This document shows positions 5,529-11,982 of a DNA stretch of 11,982 bases, in pieces. Each line of letters opens with the position of its first letter. Position 1 is the first letter of the stretch. A model generated the notes under the pieces. That model worked only from the letters and a program-made list of their open reading frames with translations, did not search any database and was not told the DNA's origin. This DNA comes from Moorella sp. UBA4076 (lineage in GTDB: Bacteria > Bacillota > DSM-521 > Neomoorellales > Neomoorellaceae): assembly GCA_002383405.1 (NCBI GenBank), contig DFYS01000052.1, positions 1 through 11,982 of the forward strand. The letters run 5' to 3'. The translations under genes were made by a program, and so were the position numbers.

Positions 5529-6866
5529 ATGGCTGGCTTTAGTTTGAAGCGAGCGACTTGGCCCGAGCGGCGAATTGGCCCTGGTGAAGCCGAAGAGCGA
5601 AGGCGGGGCCGAGGACAGGATGTCCGCGGCCGGCCTCTGAGGCAAGGACGCCGAATAGGCCGGGAACCCCGCCTGAGCCTGAGGCTGAACCGCAGGCCAA
5701 TCCGCAAGGGCCAGGGAGCGAGCGAAAACAAAGCTAGCCTGGCCCTCTACCTCCACATACCCTTTTGCATCCGCAAGTGCCATTACTGCGACTTCGTCTC
5801 CTATCCAGGCCGCTCGCCGGAGCAAATGGCCGCCTACTGCCGCGCCCTGGGCAAAGAGATCGCCCTGGCGGCCGAGATATGGCAACCGGGGCCGGCGGCC
5901 ACCGTATATATCGGCGGCGGCACGCCGACCCTGCTCCCGGCGAGTGATCTGGAACATCTCCTGGCAGCGGCAGACAGCTGCTGCGGCCGGCAGCCGGGGG
6001 CGGAGGTCACCGTCGAAGCCAACCCGGGGACGATCGAGGCAGGACAGCTGCAGGCCCTTGCATCAGCAGGAGTGAACCGCCTCTCCCTGGGCGTCCAGGC
6101 CTTCGACGATGATCTCCTGCAGGCCATGGGCCGCATCCACCGCTGCCCCGCTATTTATCAGGCCTATGACCTGGCCCGCCGGGCTGGGTTCAGCAACATC
6201 AACCTGGACCTCATCTTCGGCCTGCCGGGCCAGACCCTGGACGACTGGCGGGCTACTTTAAAAGCAGCCCTGGCCCTGCAGCCCGAGCATATTGCGGCTT
6301 ACGGCCTCCAGGTAGAGGAAGGCACGCCCTGGGGAAAACTGGCGGCTGCCGCGGCCTTACCCCGGCCCGGGGAAGAGCTGGAGCTGGCCATGTACCAGGA
6401 AGCGCGCGCACTCCTGGCAGCCGCCGGGTACCGGCAGTACGAAATTTCCAACTTCGCCCGGCGCGGCTGCGAGTGCCGTCATAATCTAACGTACTGGTTA
6501 AACCGGCCCTATCTGGGCCTGGGGGCGGCCGCCGCTTCTTACTGGCAGGGCCGGCGCTGGCAGAATCACAGTGATCTGGAGCGCTACGGCAATGCTCTCG
6601 CCCGCAACCAGCTTCCCCGGGCGGAGATAGAAACTCTGACCCTCTACCAGGAGATGGCTGAGACCATGTTCATGGGCCTGCGCCTGCTGGCCGGCATTGA
6701 TCTGGAGGCCTTCCGGCAGCGTTTTGCGGTTGACGCACGAGACATCTACGCCCGCGAACTACAAAAACTATGCCAGGCCGGGCTGGTAGAGATCAAAGAC
6801 GGCTGCCTGCGGCTGACGGAAAAGGGCCTCCCCCTGGCCAACGAGGTCTTTGTGGCGTTTGTTTAA
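5529..6866 (+). CDS. hemW: Heme chaperone HemW (radical SAM, HemN-like) with unusual N-terminal extension
   Basis: HemW is a radical SAM protein that carries heme and hands it to target proteins; it was formerly annotated as oxygen-independent coproporphyrinogen oxidase. The SAM/4Fe-4S motif is FCIRKCHYCDF with Cys80, Cys84 and Cys87. The CxF ending, where true HemN has CxC, favours HemW. GGGTPT (129-134), FGLPGQT, RHNLTYW and a C-terminal HemN_C wing follow, so the core (about residues 71-445) is complete. The first 70 or so residues are odd: very Arg- and Gly-rich, and encoded by a palindromic element (5531-5739). Most homologues begin only a few residues before YLHIPFC. No ATG, GTG or TTG lies between codon 6 and the core, so initiation must use the ATG at 5529, a nearby TTG or a non-standard codon. 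The ribosome binding site (GGGAAG) is weak, and coupling to lepA is likely. Confidence 0.93.
   Translation: MAGFSLKRATWPERRIGPGEAEERRRGRGQDVRGRPLRQGRRIGREPRLSLRLNRRPIRKGQGASENKASLALYLHIPFCIRKCHYCDFVSYPGRSPEQMAAYCRALGKEIALAAEIWQPGPAATVYIGGGTPTLLPASDLEHLLAAADSCCGRQPGAEVTVEANPGTIEAGQLQALASAGVNRLSLGVQAFDDDLLQAMGRIHRCPAIYQAYDLARRAGFSNINLDLIFGLPGQTLDDWRATLKAALALQPEHIAAYGLQVEEGTPWGKLAAAAALPRPGEELELAMYQEARALLAAAGYRQYEISNFARRGCECRHNLTYWLNRPYLGLGAAAASYWQGRRWQNHSDLERYGNALARNQLPRAEIETLTLYQEMAETMFMGLRLLAGIDLEAFRQRFAVDARDIYARELQKLCQAGLVEIKDGCLRLTEKGLPLANEVFVAFV
5531..5739. repeat. Palindromic mini-element (MITE/RPE-like) inside the hemW 5' end
   Basis: About 209 bp form one long imperfect palindrome centred near 5637. 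Nested arms pair in order around one centre: GGCTGGCTTT (5531-5540) with AAAGCTAGCC (5730-5739), 9 of 10; TGGCCC (5559-5564) with GGGCCA (5708-5713); ATTGGCC (5574-5580) with GGCCAAT (5695-5701); AGCC (5588-5591) with GGCT (5683-5686); AGGCGGGG (5601-5608) with CCCCGCCT (5667-5674). Local hairpins GGACA-GGA-TGTCC (5613-5625) and GCCT-CTG-AGGC (5633-5643) sit near the centre. AGCCT flanks both sides (5524-5528 and 5736-5740), a possible 5-bp target duplication. The hemW frame reads through without a stop. The likely origin is a non-autonomous mobile element tolerated in coding sequence. Confidence 0.75.
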
Positions 6867-6880
6867 GGGCTTCATTTCCC

Positions 6881-6909
6881 TTGACAAAACTCATGGCCGG
6901 TGGTATGTT
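6881..6909 (+). promoter_or_regulatory. SigA promoter of the hrcA-grpE-dnaK-dnaJ operon
   Basis: A consensus -35 TTGACA (6881-6886), a 17-base spacer and TATGTT (6904-6909) preceded by TGG make a strong promoter with an extended -10. The expected start of transcription, near 6916, puts the CIRCE operator at the very beginning of the mRNA. Confidence 0.85.
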
Positions 6910-6921
6910 TTAAATAGGTTC

Positions 6922-6948
6922 TTAGCACTCTGGTCTAAAGAGTGCTAA
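6922..6948 (+). promoter_or_regulatory. CIRCE operator, binding site of HrcA
   Basis: TTAGCACTC (6922-6930), nine bases, then GAGTGCTAA (6940-6948) is a perfect match to the CIRCE consensus. HrcA, whose folding depends on GroE, binds here and blocks transcription. Heat stress withdraws GroE and relieves repression. It is the only CIRCE in the window, so it governs the whole operon. Confidence 0.97.
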
Positions 6949-6963
6949 AAGGAAGGTGAAAAC

Positions 6964-8010
6964 ATGCGGACGGATGAGCGGATGGATGAGCGGAAAAAGC
7001 AGGTCCTGGCAGCTATTGTCCAGGATTATATCCTCACCGGTGAACCGGTTGGTTCACGCACCATTACCCGGCGCTACAACCTGGGGGTAAGTGCGGCCAC
7101 CATTCGCAATGAGATGGCCGATCTGGAGGAGATGGGCCTGCTGGAACAGCCTTACACCTCGGCCGGCCGGGTGCCTTCCGACTATGGTTACCGTTACTAC
7201 GTTGACTGTCTCATGGCTCCGGAAAGATTAACCCGGGAGGAAGTAGAGTACGTCTACCAGCGTTACAATCAAAAGATGCTGGAGATTGAACAGGTCCTGG
7301 AAGAAACAGCCCGCCTGGTTTCGGAGATGACTGCTTATACGGCTGTGGCCATGGGCCCCAATCAGGATCATGCCGTCCTGGAGCAGGTGCAGATTGTACC
7401 GGTACAGGCTACCAATAAAGCCCTCCTGGTAGCAATTACCAGTACCGGGATCGTGGAACACCGTATTTTTACCATCTCCGACAATATAACGCCTGAGGAT
7501 CTGGCCCGTATTTCCCAGGTGCTCAATACCAACCTGCAGGGCATAGCTCTGGAAGCGATGCAAAGGGCCGTTCTCAAGGATATCTACCGGGAAATTACTG
7601 AACATCGGAGCCTGGTCAAACTGATCACAGACCTTTTGCAACAGATCCTGGTCCTGGAGGGCAATGAGAAGGTTTATCTGGATGGTATTATCAATATCTT
7701 AAGCCAGCCGGAGTTTAAAGACTGGGATAAGGTCAAGGAAATCCTTGCCTTTTTTGAACGGGAGGATTCTTTAAGACGCATTTTTAATGCTTCGCCAGGG
7801 GGCGGGCTGGCCATTAGAATCGGCCAGGAGAATAAGGAAGAAGGCATTGATAAATGCAGTGTGGTAACCATCAGCTACGCCGTTGAAGGCAAAATAATAG
7901 GTAAAGTTGGTTTGCTGGGGCCGACGCGGATGCATTATCCGCGGGTGATATCGGTCCTGCAGTGTGTGGCTGACAGCCTGTCCCGGTCGCTGCAGCAGTT
8001 TTACCGCTAG
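6964..8010 (+). CDS. hrcA: Heat-inducible transcription repressor HrcA
   Basis: HrcA represses the dnaK and groE operons by binding CIRCE as a dimer. The 348-residue protein has an N-terminal winged-helix domain (about 7-70) with the family block DYILTGEPVGSRTI and the recognition region SAATIRNEMADLEEMGLL. The signature GRVPSDYGYRYYVD (68-81) follows, and then the GAF-like dimerisation domain, which runs to the end. The length is typical. The start at 6964 follows GGAAGGTGA (6951-6959) at a good spacing. An ATG at codon 7 would also give the common family start (MDERKK) but has no comparable site. The gene lies 15 bases after the CIRCE inverted repeat, so it is autoregulated. It is followed by a terminator-like hairpin before grpE. 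Confidence 0.97.
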   Translation: MRTDERMDERKKQVLAAIVQDYILTGEPVGSRTITRRYNLGVSAATIRNEMADLEEMGLLEQPYTSAGRVPSDYGYRYYVDCLMAPERLTREEVEYVYQRYNQKMLEIEQVLEETARLVSEMTAYTAVAMGPNQDHAVLEQVQIVPVQATNKALLVAITSTGIVEHRIFTISDNITPEDLARISQVLNTNLQGIALEAMQRAVLKDIYREITEHRSLVKLITDLLQQILVLEGNEKVYLDGIINILSQPEFKDWDKVKEILAFFEREDSLRRIFNASPGGGLAIRIGQENKEEGIDKCSVVTISYAVEGKIIGKVGLLGPTRMHYPRVISVLQCVADSLSRSLQQFYR

Positions 8011-8035
8011 TTAATTGTCAGGCAACCTGCAACAG

Positions 8036-8064
8036 GCCGGTGCCCGGGGGTGCTGGCTTTTTTT
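8036..8064 (+). terminator. Terminator-like hairpin between hrcA and grpE
   Basis: Positions 8036-8057 fold into a stem of about 9 bp (with three G-U pairs) around a short loop, and seven Ts (8058-8064) follow at once. This has the form of an intrinsic terminator inside the operon. It could end part of the hrcA transcripts or mark a processing site. The B. subtilis dnaK operon mRNA is known to be processed just after hrcA. Confidence 0.65.
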
Positions 8065-8086
8065 ACGAAGGGAGTGATTATCAAGG

Positions 8087-8857
8087 ATGGAAGCAAGAAA
8101 GGATAACATAATGGACAATGCTGTAAGAGCGCCGCTGGAGGGTCCACCCGGCGGAGAAATAGGAGCGCCGGCAGGGCTTAAGCCGCCGTCGCCGGTTGCA
8201 ACGGCTGCGGGCGAAGGTTGCGGTGATGAATATCCCGGGCCGGCATTAGCACCGGCAGCGGCGGACCTGGCTGAGGCGGCGGGGGAACCAACCGGAGCAA
8301 ACGGTCAGGCCAGCGACGATGCCGGGGCCGGGGATGGCGCCGCCCTGGCGTCGCTAAAGGATGCGCTGGCAGCGCAGGAGGAAGCCCTGACCGACCTCCA
8401 GCAGCGCTACCTGCGCCTCCAGGCCGATTTTGATAACTACCGCAAACGTGCCCGCCGCGAACAGGAGGAAATGACCCGCCTGGCCGGGGCGCGGCTGATC
8501 AGCGGCCTTTTACCGGTTATTGACAACCTGGAACGCGCCCTGGCGGCGGCCGGTGAAGCTGAAAAAGAGACCCTGGCCGCGGGGGTGGAGATGACCTGGC
8601 GCCACTTAATGACGACCCTGGCTGAGGAAGGGCTGCAGCCCGTAGCCGCCCTGGGCCAGCCGTTTAATCCGGCGTTGCACGAAGCCGTGGCGCGGGAAGA
8701 AACAGCCGCTCCAGAAAAAGTAAACCTGGTGGTAGAAGAGCTCCGCCGGGGTTATACTTTGCATGGGAAACTCCTGCGGCCGGCCATGGTCAAAGTGGCC
8801 GTGGCCGCTGCTGCCGGTGCGCCCCAGGACGCACCAGAAAAAGAGAACAGGGGGTAG
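8087..8857 (+). CDS. grpE: Nucleotide exchange factor GrpE
   Basis: GrpE is the dimeric exchange factor that releases ADP from DnaK so that substrate can leave. The 256-residue protein has an unusually long, Ala/Gly/Pro-rich disordered N-terminus (about 1-85). Then come a long coiled coil (about 87-135) with LQADFDNYRKR (111-121), the four-helix region with PVIDNLERAL (143-152), and the beta-wing domain with GQPFNPALHEAV (190-201) and RRGYTLHGKLLRPAMVKV (220-237). These are the standard GrpE signatures. The start at 8087 has GGGAGTGA nine bases upstream. A second ATG at 8111, with AAAGGA seven bases upstream, is also possible and would shorten the tail by eight residues. It lies six bases before dnaK. 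Confidence 0.96.
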   Translation: MEARKDNIMDNAVRAPLEGPPGGEIGAPAGLKPPSPVATAAGEGCGDEYPGPALAPAAADLAEAAGEPTGANGQASDDAGAGDGAALASLKDALAAQEEALTDLQQRYLRLQADFDNYRKRARREQEEMTRLAGARLISGLLPVIDNLERALAAAGEAEKETLAAGVEMTWRHLMTTLAEEGLQPVAALGQPFNPALHEAVAREETAAPEKVNLVVEELRRGYTLHGKLLRPAMVKVAVAAAAGAPQDAPEKENRG

Positions 8858-8863
8858 ATTAAA

Positions 8864-10738
8864 ATGGGTAAAGTGATCGGTATCGATCTTGGTACAACCA
8901 ACTCCTGCGTAGCCGTCATGGAAGGCGGGGAGGCAGTAGTCATCCCCAACGCCGAGGGTGGGCGTACCACCCCTTCGGTGGTGGCCTTTACCAAAGAAGG
9001 GGAGCGGGTTGTCGGCCAGGTGGCCAAGCGCCAGGCCATTACCAATCCCGACCGTACGGTGATGTCCATCAAACGCCAGATGGGCACCAACCATAAAGTA
9101 AAAATCGATAATAAGGAGTACACACCCCAGGAAATATCGGCCATGATCCTGCAAAAGCTAAAAACCGACGCCGAAGCCTACCTGGGGGAAAAGGTCACCC
9201 AGGCAGTGATTACCGTGCCGGCCTATTTCACCGACAGCCAGCGCCAGGCGACCAAGGACGCCGGCCGCATTGCCGGCCTGGAGGTCTTACGCATCATCAA
9301 CGAGCCGACGGCAGCCTCGCTGGCCTACGGCCTGGACAAAGGCGAGGACCAGACCATTCTGGTTTACGACCTGGGCGGCGGTACCTTCGACGTCTCTATC
9401 CTGGAACTGGGTGACGGCGTCTTTGAAGTCAAGGCCACCAGCGGCAACAACCGCCTGGGCGGCGACGATTTTGACCAGCGGCTGATGGACTACCTGGCCG
9501 ACACCTGCCGCCGCGAATATGGTGTCGACCTGAGGCAGGATAAGATGGCCATGCAGCGCCTGAAGGAGGCGGCCGAAAAGGCGAAGGTCGAGCTTTCCGG
9601 CATGACCAGCACCAATATTAACCTGCCCTTTATCTCGGCGACACCGAACGGTCCCATCCACCTGGATGTGAATCTCACCCGCGCCAAATTCGAGGAATTG
9701 ATTGCCGATCTGGTGGAGAAGACCGTCGGCCCCATTCAGCAGGCCCTGAGCGACGCCGGTCTGGACCCCAAAGATATCGACAAGGTGTTGCTGGTAGGCG
9801 GTTCCACCCGCGTACCCGTCGTCCAGGAGACAGTACGTAAAATCCTGGGCCAGGAGCCCCACAAAGGCATTAACCCTGATGAATGCGTCGCCCTGGGGGC
9901 GGCTATCCAGGCCGGGGTTCTGGCCGGCGAGGTTAAAGACGTCCTGCTCCTGGACGTGACGCCCCTTTCCCTGGGCATCGAAACCCTGGGCGGCGTGGCG
10001 ACAAAGATAATCGAACGCAATACGACCATCCCCACGTCCAAAAGCCAGATCTTTTCCACCGCCGCCGACAACCAGACGATGGTGGAGATCCATGTCCTCC
10101 AGGGCGAGCGGGCCATGGCCGCCGACAACAAGACCCTGGGCCGTTTCCAGCTGACGGGGATCCCGCCGGCGCCGCGGGGCGTGCCCCAGATCGAGGTCAA
10201 GTTCGACATCGACGCCAACGGCATCGTCCACGTGTCGGCCAAGGACCTGGCTACCGGCAAGCAGCAGGATATCACTATTACCGCTTCCAGCGGCTTGACG
10301 GAAGAAGAGATCAAACGGATGGTTAACGCCGCCGAGGCATCGGCCGAGGAGGACCGCCGGCGCAAAGAGGAAATCGAAACGCGCAACCAGGCGGATTCCC
10401 TTATCTACCAAACTGAACGCACCCTGAAGGAGTTTAAAGATAAAGCCGAGCAGGCGGACGTCGACCGTATCGAGCAGGCTAAAAAAGAGCTCCAGGAAAT
10501 AATCGACAGCAAGGATAACGCCAAAATCAAGGAGAAGATGGAGGCCCTCTCCCAGGCACTCTATACTCTGACCACCAAAGTGTACCAGCAGGCCGGCGGC
10601 CAGCCGGGAGCCGGGGCCCAGGGCGGGGGCGGCGGTCAAGGTGAGAACGGCGCCGGCACAGCCGGTGATACGGCGCCACCGGACGCTAACGTCTATGATG
10701 CCGACTACAAAGTCGTCGATGACGACAAAAAAGAATAG
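8864..10738 (+). CDS. dnaK: Molecular chaperone DnaK (Hsp70)
   Basis: DnaK is the ATP-driven Hsp70 that binds exposed hydrophobic peptides and folds or holds client proteins with DnaJ and GrpE. The 624 residues show the nucleotide-binding domain (about 1-358) with GIDLGTTNS (6-14), catalytic Lys70 in SIKRQMG, INEPTAASLAYGL (145-157) and DLGGGTFDVSIL (169-180). The interdomain linker VLLLDVTP (360-367), the substrate-binding domain, the helical lid and a Gly-rich tail ending in DDDKKE follow. Between SIKRQMG and the ISAMIL helix it lacks the roughly 24-residue insertion found in E. coli DnaK, a mark of Gram-positive Hsp70s. The ATG at 8864 is preceded by a GGGGGT site overlapping the grpE stop region, which suggests coupled translation. 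Confidence 0.98.
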   Translation: MGKVIGIDLGTTNSCVAVMEGGEAVVIPNAEGGRTTPSVVAFTKEGERVVGQVAKRQAITNPDRTVMSIKRQMGTNHKVKIDNKEYTPQEISAMILQKLKTDAEAYLGEKVTQAVITVPAYFTDSQRQATKDAGRIAGLEVLRIINEPTAASLAYGLDKGEDQTILVYDLGGGTFDVSILELGDGVFEVKATSGNNRLGGDDFDQRLMDYLADTCRREYGVDLRQDKMAMQRLKEAAEKAKVELSGMTSTNINLPFISATPNGPIHLDVNLTRAKFEELIADLVEKTVGPIQQALSDAGLDPKDIDKVLLVGGSTRVPVVQETVRKILGQEPHKGINPDECVALGAAIQAGVLAGEVKDVLLLDVTPLSLGIETLGGVATKIIERNTTIPTSKSQIFSTAADNQTMVEIHVLQGERAMAADNKTLGRFQLTGIPPAPRGVPQIEVKFDIDANGIVHVSAKDLATGKQQDITITASSGLTEEEIKRMVNAAEASAEEDRRRKEEIETRNQADSLIYQTERTLKEFKDKAEQADVDRIEQAKKELQEIIDSKDNAKIKEKMEALSQALYTLTTKVYQQAGGQPGAGAQGGGGGQGENGAGTAGDTAPPDANVYDADYKVVDDDKKE

Positions 10739-10751
10739 CCGGTGATCTATT

Positions 10752-11900
10752 ATGCCTAAGCGCGATTACTACGAGGTCCTGGGGGTAGCCCGGGATGCCT
10801 CCGAGGCGGAGATCAAAAAGGCCTACCGCCAGCTGGCGCGCCAATATCACCCTGATATGAACCCGGGGGATAAAGGGGCGGAAGCAAAATTTAAAGAGGT
10901 CCAGGAAGCCTACGAGGTCTTGAGCGACGCCGATAAAAGGGCGCGCTACGACCAGTTCGGCCATGCCGGCACGGAAGCTGGCAGCACTGGCTTCGGTGGG
11001 TTTGACTTCGGCGGCGCCGGCGCCGATTTCGGCGGCTTTGGCGATATCTTTGATATGTTTTTCGGCGGCGGCTTTGGTCGAGCCTCCCGGCGTCAGGGTC
11101 CGGAGCGGGGGGCCGACCTGCGCCTGGATATAGAGATACCCTTTGAAGAGGCAGTCTTTGGCGGGGAAAAGGAAGTCGGCGTCCCGCGCCAGGAGCGATG
11201 CTCCAGCTGTGACGGCAGCGGCGCGGCGCCGGGCACCAGACCCCGGACCTGCCCCACCTGCCACGGCAGCGGCCAGGTGCGGGTCACCCAGAATACACCC
11301 CTGGGCCATTTCCAGACGATACGCACCTGTCACCAGTGCCACGGCCAGGGAACTATAATTGAAACCCCCTGTCCCGCCTGCCGCGGCCGCGGGGTAGTGC
11401 AGCGTACCCGCAAGATCAAGATCAAGATCCCGCCGGGGGTGGATACAGGCGCCCGCCTGCGGATGGCCGGCGAAGGAGAGAGCGGGGCCCGCGGCGGCCC
11501 GCCCGGCGACCTCTACATCTTTATCAGCGTCCGGCCGCATCCCTTCTTCCAGCGGGACGGTTTTGATATCCTCTGTGAAGTTCCTGTCAATATGGTTCAG
11601 GCGGCCCTGGGCGATCGCATCATGGTACCCACCCTGGACGGCAAAGTGGAACTGAGCATCCCTGCCGGCACCCAGAGCGGCTCTGTCTTTCGCATCAAGG
11701 GTAAAGGCATCCCGCGCCTGAACAGCGCCGGCCGGGGCGATCAGCACGTGCGGGTGCATGTGGAGACGCCCACCAACCTGACGGAAAAGCAAAAAGAGGT
11801 GCTGCGGGAGTTTGGCCATCTTTATGGCCGCGAGCCCAAAGGCGCTCGCGAACAGGATAAGGGTTTCTTTAAAAAAGTAAAAGACGCCTTTATGGGCTAA
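10752..11900 (+). CDS. dnaJ: Molecular chaperone DnaJ (Hsp40, type I)
   Basis: DnaJ brings unfolded clients to DnaK and triggers its ATPase. The 382-residue protein has a complete type I layout: a J domain (about 4-70) with the essential HPD at 33-35; a Gly/Phe-rich linker (about 76-109); four zinc repeats at CSSCDGSG (150-157), CPTCHGSG (167-174), CHQCHGQG (193-200) and CPACRGRG (207-214); then two beta-barrel substrate domains and a C-terminal dimerisation helix. All eight zinc-binding cysteines are present. It starts 13 bases after the dnaK stop, with GGTGA just upstream of the ATG. No hairpin terminator follows within the window. Instead a possible mobile-element end begins a dozen bases after the stop. 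Confidence 0.98.
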   Translation: MPKRDYYEVLGVARDASEAEIKKAYRQLARQYHPDMNPGDKGAEAKFKEVQEAYEVLSDADKRARYDQFGHAGTEAGSTGFGGFDFGGAGADFGGFGDIFDMFFGGGFGRASRRQGPERGADLRLDIEIPFEEAVFGGEKEVGVPRQERCSSCDGSGAAPGTRPRTCPTCHGSGQVRVTQNTPLGHFQTIRTCHQCHGQGTIIETPCPACRGRGVVQRTRKIKIKIPPGVDTGARLRMAGEGESGARGGPPGDLYIFISVRPHPFFQRDGFDILCEVPVNMVQAALGDRIMVPTLDGKVELSIPAGTQSGSVFRIKGKGIPRLNSAGRGDQHVRVHVETPTNLTEKQKEVLREFGHLYGREPKGAREQDKGFFKKVKDAFMG

Positions 11901-11911
11901 TATTGAGGCGC

Positions 11912-11940
11912 AAATTACGGGGACACCTTATTTAATTATT
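11912..11940. mobile_element. Possible end of an IS200-like / REP-associated transposase element
   Basis: Just after dnaJ, ATTACGGGGACACC followed by the AT-rich TTATTTAATTATT resembles the GGGGACAC-type ends I recall flanking Y1-transposase (RAYT-like) elements in many genomes. No transposase reading frame is visible before the window ends 42 bases later. The call rests on memory of such ends, not on a search. Confidence 0.3.
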
Positions 11941-11953
11941 TTGTAACTACCTT

Positions 11954-11982
11954 GAAAATAGCATTCCGCCTGCGCTACTGTA
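11954..11982 (+). repeat. Dispersed motif, copy C (diverged)
   Basis: GAAAATAGCATTCCGCCT (11954-11971) matches 15 of 18 bases of the motif at 3149 and at 66-84 (reverse). It is followed by CTACTGTA, close to TTACTGTA in copy A. It runs to the end of the window and may continue beyond. Confidence 0.45.

Noticed and set aside
9287..10639. Long minus-strand open frame (450 codons) opposite dnaK
   Set aside because: It is antisense to the highly conserved dnaK, with no domain and composition typical of reversed coding sequence.
10686..11819. Minus-strand open frame (377 codons) opposite dnaJ
   Set aside because: It is antisense to dnaJ, has no family features and no supporting ribosome binding site.

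Overview
The window looks like a piece of chromosome from a G+C-rich, spore-forming member of the Firmicutes. The protein sequences and the layout resemble Moorella or a close relative. That genus call is my recollection of family sequences, not a search result. The supporting signs in the sequence are a sporulation gene (spoIIP), strong Gram-positive ribosome binding sites, frequent GTG and TTG starts, a CIRCE-controlled hrcA-grpE-dnaK-dnaJ operon, and a DnaK that lacks the proteobacterial insertion in its nucleotide-binding domain.

Left part (1-2290) is read mainly on the minus strand. spoIIP (septal peptidoglycan hydrolase for engulfment) is followed by rpsT (ribosomal protein S20). Then come about 480 bases with no convincing gene but with nested inverted repeats, closed by a very strong intrinsic terminator that points left. 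Past this terminator lies a small gene for a 67-residue, apparently disordered protein. It has a good ribosome binding site and a promoter-like sequence resembling those read by forespore sigma factors. The first 227 bases hold hairpins and one copy of a dispersed 19-base motif, but no gene.

Middle part (2369-3690) is on the plus strand. larB, for nickel-pincer cofactor biosynthesis, is followed by a second copy of the dispersed motif. A small four-helix membrane protein of the phage-holin-4/YvlD type comes next and ends in a perfect 12-bp-stem terminator.

Right part (3687-11900) is the well-known block lepA-hemW-hrcA-grpE-dnaK-dnaJ, all on the plus strand. lepA starts from an extended -10 promoter. 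hemW follows four bases after lepA, and the first 70 or so codons of its open frame lie in a roughly 209-bp palindromic element that looks like an inserted mobile mini-element. hrcA has its own SigA promoter with a perfect CIRCE operator just downstream, so HrcA represses itself and the chaperone genes. An intrinsic-terminator-like hairpin with seven Ts sits between hrcA and grpE and could set the ratio of repressor to chaperone. GrpE, DnaK and DnaJ together form the Hsp70 cycle.

The last 80 bases after dnaJ hold a sequence resembling the ends of IS200-like/REP-associated transposase elements and a third, diverged copy of the dispersed motif. The most interesting observations are the palindromic element recoding the hemW N-terminus, the three-copy dispersed motif, the structured RNA candidate downstream of rpsT, and the possible spore-specific small protein. 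I see no CRISPR array, tRNA or rRNA.
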